Origin: Brasenia schreberi
Taxonomy: Eukaryota; Streptophyta; Magnoliopsida; Nymphaeales; Cabombaceae
Length of the DNA stretch: 64,000 nt
Direction of reading: 5' to 3'
Assembly (NCBI GenBank): GCA_036023115.1
Contig: JAYKKT010000049.1
Location: forward strand, 558,001-622,000
Shown in pieces: positions 59,600 through 64,000 of this stretch (its first letter is position 1; every line of letters begins with the position of its first letter). The translations under genes were made by a program, and so were the position numbers. Under the pieces are notes generated by a model. That model worked only from the letters and a program-made list of their open reading frames with translations, ran no database searches and was not told the DNA's origin.

Positions 59600-59830
59600 C
59601 TTATTTCGGTATGGAACCAGCCCGCGATTTCAATTGGAACAGAACCAGGCCCCAAACCGGTTGGAACCAGAACCAATGAAATTAGATCGGGAACTAGGGG
59701 CTATCCGGTTTCGTTCCGGTTTTATCTTTCACCTTTTTATGGAACCAAAACCAGCTAGAAACTGAAACCAATGGTTTGAAACCGTTGGTTCTAACATTTT
59801 TCTTTTTTAAGTATTAAAATTTTAATATTT
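59600..59830. mobile_element. hAT-like MITE with GGAACC/AACCGG motifs (copy c)
   Basis: GGAACCAG, AACCGGTTGG, TCCGGTTT and GGTTTGAAACCGTTGG recur as in copies a and b (34781, 35942), including the CAATTGGAAC and TTTGAAACC stretches. Ends not fixed. Confidence 0.4.
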
Positions 59831-59944
59831 TACTAGTTTAGGAGTGGTTTAAGGCTTAAACATAAATAACTCCAAAACTGATGATTCCAAAACAATAACA
59901 AAAACAGGCTTTACATTGATTGGGTTATGATTCTATAAAGAAAA

Positions 59945-60384
59945 CATGTGGCCATTCTCGGCAATCCTAGCACAGAAATGGCTGGACTAGTCATCCAACC
60001 GTTATTTGTGGAAATGATGCGTTAAAAATGGTTGTAACAGCCATCACTAAACGAAATCGCTGGGCGATTACAAAGCTTATCCGTAACCGACTGGATAAGG
60101 GCCTCTAGAAAAGGAAAGCCCAATAGGAAATCCAGGAGGAAAGAGGAGCAGACATTGCTCTATAAATACAGAGTAGCGAAAGATAACAAACACTCAGACT
60201 TAGAAAAAAAAGCAATTGCATACATTCTTCCCAAGCAAATCCTACTACGAGGAAACTTGGAAATATCGAAACTCACATATCTTACTGAAGATCCGCGGCT
60301 ACGTACCTGAGCTGAAAGTAAAAGACACGAGAGAGTCGATCGGAAGCACAAAACCCGCCGATGAGTCGACGAAAAAAGGCAACA
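59945..60384 (+). mobile_element. Copia-2 5' LTR
   Basis: Contains TGGCCATTCTCGGC as in the copia-1 LTR, a TATA box (60161-60168) and ends in GGCAACA at 60384. The primer-binding site follows after two bases. The left boundary is estimated from the similarity to copia-1. Confidence 0.55.
60161..60168 (+). promoter_or_regulatory. Copia-2 LTR TATA box
   Basis: GCTCTATAAATACAG about 220 bp before the LTR end, the usual place for a copia U3 promoter. Confidence 0.5.
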
Positions 60385-60386
60385 CC

Positions 60387-60399
60387 TGGTATCATGACC
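60387..60399 (+). other. Copia-2 primer-binding site
   Basis: TGGTATCATGACC, starting like the TGGTATCAGAGC complementary to the 3' end of initiator methionine tRNA used by most plant copia elements. It differs after the first eight bases. Confidence 0.6.
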
Positions 60400-60560
60400 T
60401 GATTTGTCCCTACAAAAAGGTATGCATTAGTATAAAACAGAAAAAAGAGAGAAAGAGGAACAAAAAAAACTCCTTGTACAATTCTCGAAAGTGGCGAAAA
60501 CACCTTACCTAAATCAAGACAGAGCAGAAGGTGAAAAGAGTTGAGAGAGCAAAAGGTCAG

Positions 60561-60790
60561 TGGGTGGCCGCAAGCCAAGAAGCAACGGACTGACAAAACC
60601 TCGGCCAAGAGTCGAGAGAGAAAGCCACAGTAGAATCAGTTGCAGAACCCCAACTAAAAGGCCAATGGGTGGCTGAAAGCCAAGAAGCAGCGAATGACAG
60701 AACCTCGACCAGGAGGCCAAAGGACGGCTACAGCAGAACTAACAACAAAAGACTCGCGGGTGGCCGTAAACCAGGAAGCGATAGAGGCAA
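60561..60790 (+). repeat. Three imperfect repeats in the copia-2 leader
   Basis: GGGTGGCCG-AA-CCAAGAAGC or close variants recur at 60561, 60666 and 60757 (spacing 105 and 91 bp) together with GACAAAACCTCG-type blocks. It is a repeated untranslated leader between the primer site and gag. Confidence 0.7.
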
Positions 60791-61269
60791 CCGATTGCCC
60801 TCTCATCTCTCTCTCTTATGTGTTGTTTTATATGCTTAAAAAAACCGTCCGATGGTTTCCAAAAAACCTCCTCGGGCAGTGGATTGAATTATTGTTTTGC
60901 CCTTAACGGTTAAATATTTTACAATACTGCCACTATATCAAAAGACAGATTTATCCATATCCTTTTGTCGAAATTATAGATTCGGACTAAAGGGCAAAAT
61001 TATGAATTTACCCCCAATCAGTGATGAATTTTCAGAACCGAATAAATAGATAAATTACTGTTTTACCCCTAGTGATCTGGGAAATTTATAAAGACAAGAA
61101 TTTTGAGAAAAATTTACTGATTTATCCTAGCTTTTTTTATATTATAAATCAGTTATTTTTAGCTCATTTTTTGGATATTCTGCATCTTGCTAATTAGAGT
61201 TATGCTATTTGTGGTTTGCTACTTGGTAAATGTTTTCTTTTTAGACCATCTATTTGTTATAATTGCTAA

Positions 61270-62130
61270 AACATAAAAAAGAACTCTAGAATATCTGTGT
61301 CGAAACTGACAAAGACAGAAAAGTTAAACGGTCTAAACTTCCAAACATGGAAGAGAAGGATACCACTCGCTCTAACACTTAAAGGTGTAGAGTATGTCTT
61401 AAAAGAAATTGTGCGTTCATCACCACCAGACACAATATAGCAACAAATAGAAATGTATAAAACATTTCTTAAAGATAACATAATAGTAAGAACCGTCATA
61501 TTGACGTACATAGAGGATGACCTAGTTAGGGCCTTTGAGGAATTCAAGACAGCGAAAGAGCTATTCGATTCAATAACAGGTAAATATGACACAATTATCA
61601 AGCTACACGTTTAGTTGCTACTATAAAAATATAATTCCTTCAAAATAAAAGAAGGGGATAATGTACCAGAACCAATGAAGATATCCACTATATTGAACAG
61701 TCTTCCCCATCATGAAACATGCTCACCACTACCTTTACACATGTAAACTATATATAGTAAAACAGAAAAGAAAAATTGCTAGTAGTAAAAGATGAGATAG
61801 GGTATAGTTTCAAACCCAACCAAAGGAAAAATAAATCAAACAAAAAATTTGAGAAAAATAACAAAAAGGGCAAATAATCTTTTAAGAAAACTCAGGAAGC
61901 CGCTTCTCGGGCCAAGTGTTTCAGTTGTGGAAAGATGGAATATTAAAAGAGAATTTGTCGTAAAAGGAAGAGTGGAGGAAACAACCCACAACACGGATAA
62001 TCAGAAAAGTAGGACATAATATCGTAATATCAAAATGTCTCTACATGAACCTCCCGGTGATTGGTTTGTGGATTGACTTAGGAACGACTAGACATATCTC
62101 GAAGACCAAGGAAGGGGCAATGGATATAAA
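61270..62130 (+). pseudogene. Copia-2 gag, zinc knuckle and protease remnants
   Basis: Gag reads TEKLNGLNFQTWKRRIPLAL, YVLKEIV, EFKTAKELFDSITGKYDT (61300-61600), the UBN2-type pattern. A zinc knuckle follows at 61911-61970, AKCFSCGKMEY-stop-KRICRKRK, with the histidine changed to tyrosine and one residue replaced by a stop. The protease region at about 62065 reads WIDLGTTRHISKTK, where the usual catalytic D-S-G-A is altered to D-L-G-T. Confidence 0.75.
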
Positions 62131-62639
62131 AGAATACAAATGAGGAGAACATTGAGTATATATGAGAAATAATACTGTCTCGGATGTTCTAGGTACTAGG
62201 TTCTTTAGAATTTTTATGCAAAGCATACTAGTTGTATTGACTAATGTATTGATTGTGTCATCTATAAGGCACAATATGGTTTTGGTCCCTTCTTTGGTAA
62301 AGAAAGGTTTTGATGTATGGTTTATTCTTTGCAAGGTGTTTGTGGGAAAACGTGGGAGAATATTTTTCTCTAGGGAATTTGATGTAGAATATAGAATGTT
62401 CAAACTGAAAGTTAATGAGAATGAAAGTTCTTCTGCTTATATTGACTTTGCCTTTAATGTTGATGTGAATGTATGATATAAATGCCTTGGGCATATAAGT
62501 CTAAAAGAGTTGAGGAAATTATCTAACTTTTACTTACTGTCAAGATTTGAAGAAAATACTTCCAACAAGTGTGAAGCTTATATATAAAGAAAAATGACAA
62601 GAAAAGTTTTTTCCAAAGAGACAATAAGGGCAACAACCC

Positions 62640-63450
62640 TGTTGGAGGTCATTTACATGAATTTATGTAGAGTCTTTAGAGTAAGGTCAGATCGAGAAAA
62701 TGTTTATTTTATAGCCTTTATCGATGATTACTCGAGATATATGTACTTATTATCTCCTAGCACATAAATTTGAGGCACTTAAAACTTTTAAAGAATATAA
62801 GCAAGAAGTTGAAAATCAATTGAGGCATTCAATAAAAGTTTTAACATCAGATAGAGGTGGTGAGGACAACTTTTAAAGAATATCTACATATTATTATTTG
62901 GACTTACATCAGTTAGATGTAAAGACAACTTTTCTAAATGAAGATTTAGATGAAATCATATACATGCAGTAGCTCGAAGGATATATAATTGAAGGCCAAG
63001 AAGATAAAGTATATAGGTTGAAAAACTTCCTATATGACTTGAAATAGTTACCTCACCAATGGTATTTGACTTTTCAAAATGCCATTATTGAACTTGAGTT
63101 TGTGGCTAATGAGCTTGATCACTATGTATATTTCTAGAACAGTGGGAGCCACTTTGTCATCTTACCGTTATATGTAAATGACATATTGTTGAGTGGGAAT
63201 GACAATGAGATGATTGTCAAAACCAAGTCATGATAAAACTCAAGGCTTGAAATGAAGGATAGGAAGCATCCTATATCCTAGGCATAAAGATTTCTTGAAA
63301 TAGAGAATCTAAACTCTTATACCTAAGTTAGAAGAGATATATTGTTATATCCTCAAGAAGTTCAAAATGGATGAATGCAAGTCTGCTATTATACCCGTTA
63401 CAAAAGGGGTCAAACTAAATAAGGTTGATTGTCCCCGTGAAAGAATATTG
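62640..63450 (+). pseudogene. Copia-2 integrase joined to reverse transcriptase by an internal deletion
   Basis: Integrase motif VYFIAFIDDYSRYMYL (about 62700-62745) continues to SDRGGE-type sequence near 62850. About 60 bases later the text is already RT: LDVKTTFLNEDLDEIIYMQ, EGYIIEGQEDKVYRLKN, LYDLK. The C-terminal integrase half and the RT N-terminus are missing. The catalytic box is YVND (63171-63182) instead of YVDD. The RNase H lead-in KKFKMDECKSAIIPVTKGV (about 63355-63410) follows; the rest and the 3' LTR are absent. Confidence 0.8.
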
Positions 63451-63545
63451 TGTCATTATTGAAGCTATATTTCTTAAGTATACTTTCAATTTTTATTTGT
63501 TTTTCTTAAGTACTCTTTTCCAAGGTATACACACCTTTCACTTGA
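63451..63545. other. Junction between copia-2 and gypsy-2
   Basis: Short T-rich spacer with no recognisable feature. Confidence 0.3.
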
Positions 63546-64000
63546 GCAATGTTGTTAAAGGAGTCATCTTCCCTGCAACATTAGTCATGCAGTGTCACAA
63601 ATAGTTAACCTACCAAATTAAGCTTTATAACTCCTTTATCTTAAGAGTCTTGCAACAATGATGACCCTAGTCTTGGTTGAGTTGACTTCAATTCCTCTAT
63701 TATGTATCAAAAAACTTTAAAAGTTTCTAGCAGAAATTGGGAAAACACATTTATTAGGATTTATTTTTAAATATTGCATTCGGGTTTGCTGACAAATGTT
63801 GTTCGAAATCTATAGAAAATACAATTATCACCTATTGATATGTGGCTTCACATTCTTGAGTCCAAACAACATAACTAACCATTTATAAATCCCCAATGCC
63901 CCAAGGCATTGAAACATTGTTTTGTGAGTATCCTCAGGGTTCACCTTGATTTGGTTATACCCTAAGTGACCATCCATAAATGATAAGATTCCATAGGCGG
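63546..64000 (-). pseudogene. Gypsy-2: Tat-like reverse transcriptase, antisense, cut by the window edge
   Basis: On the minus strand from the right edge: ILSFMDGHLGYNQIKVNPED, HKTMFQCLGALGIYKW, MLFGLKNV, then after a deletion covering the YVDD box NPNKCVFPISARNF, HNRGIEVNSTKTRVI and the palm end. Compared with gypsy-1 (17880-18083) the FMDG-GYNQI stretch is better preserved. It continues beyond the window. Confidence 0.8.

Overview
This window reads as nuclear DNA of a flowering plant from a transposon-dense, gene-poor region. There is one recognisable host gene, with plant splice sites and a very long intron. The rest is plant-type mobile DNA: Ty1/copia, Ty3/gypsy of the Tat kind, RTE-type LINEs, hAT transposons and MITEs, most of it decayed. 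The species cannot be told from sequence alone.

The host gene is a glycosyltransferase-14 / core-2/I-branching-like gene (DUF266 type) on the + strand. It has two coding exons, 38653-39207 and 51001-51636, encoding 396 residues with an N-terminal membrane anchor. Its 11.8 kb phase-0 intron holds three nested copies of one hAT family. The oldest, hAT-A (39940-49798), was hit by hAT-B (40985-47617, opposite strand, 8-bp target duplication CTTAGAAT). hAT-B was then hit by hAT-C (44021-47384, + strand, duplication GCTTGAGA). hAT-C still encodes a 770-codon transposase interrupted by only two in-frame stops. B and C form a roughly 3 kb inverted repeat inside a transcribed gene.

The left 30 kb is retrotransposon on retrotransposon. 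A truncated copia (1185-5500) is split by a solo LTR (1865-4827). A Tat-like gypsy body (about 10.9-23.8 kb) is split by a second solo LTR (13548-17666) and by a LINE fragment (18084-19718). Its 3' part carries an antisense plant-mobile-domain (PMD) ORF and ends at a third solo LTR (23841-26979). All three solo LTRs belong to one long-LTR family and keep perfect 5-bp target duplications (GTTTG, ACAAC, GAGGG). A second antisense PMD remnant lies at 28450-29000.

The middle (30-37.6 kb) has a near full-length RTE LINE (30985-33946, minus) with a 15-bp target duplication, several MITEs and a 41-bp LINE stub. The right end (51.8-64 kb) has MITEs in the 3' flank of the gene, an antisense copia (53.65-57.0 kb), a fragment resembling the ORF1 of L1-type LINEs, a second sense copia (about 59.95-63.45 kb) and the edge of an antisense gypsy reverse transcriptase. 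No tRNA, rRNA or CRISPR was found.
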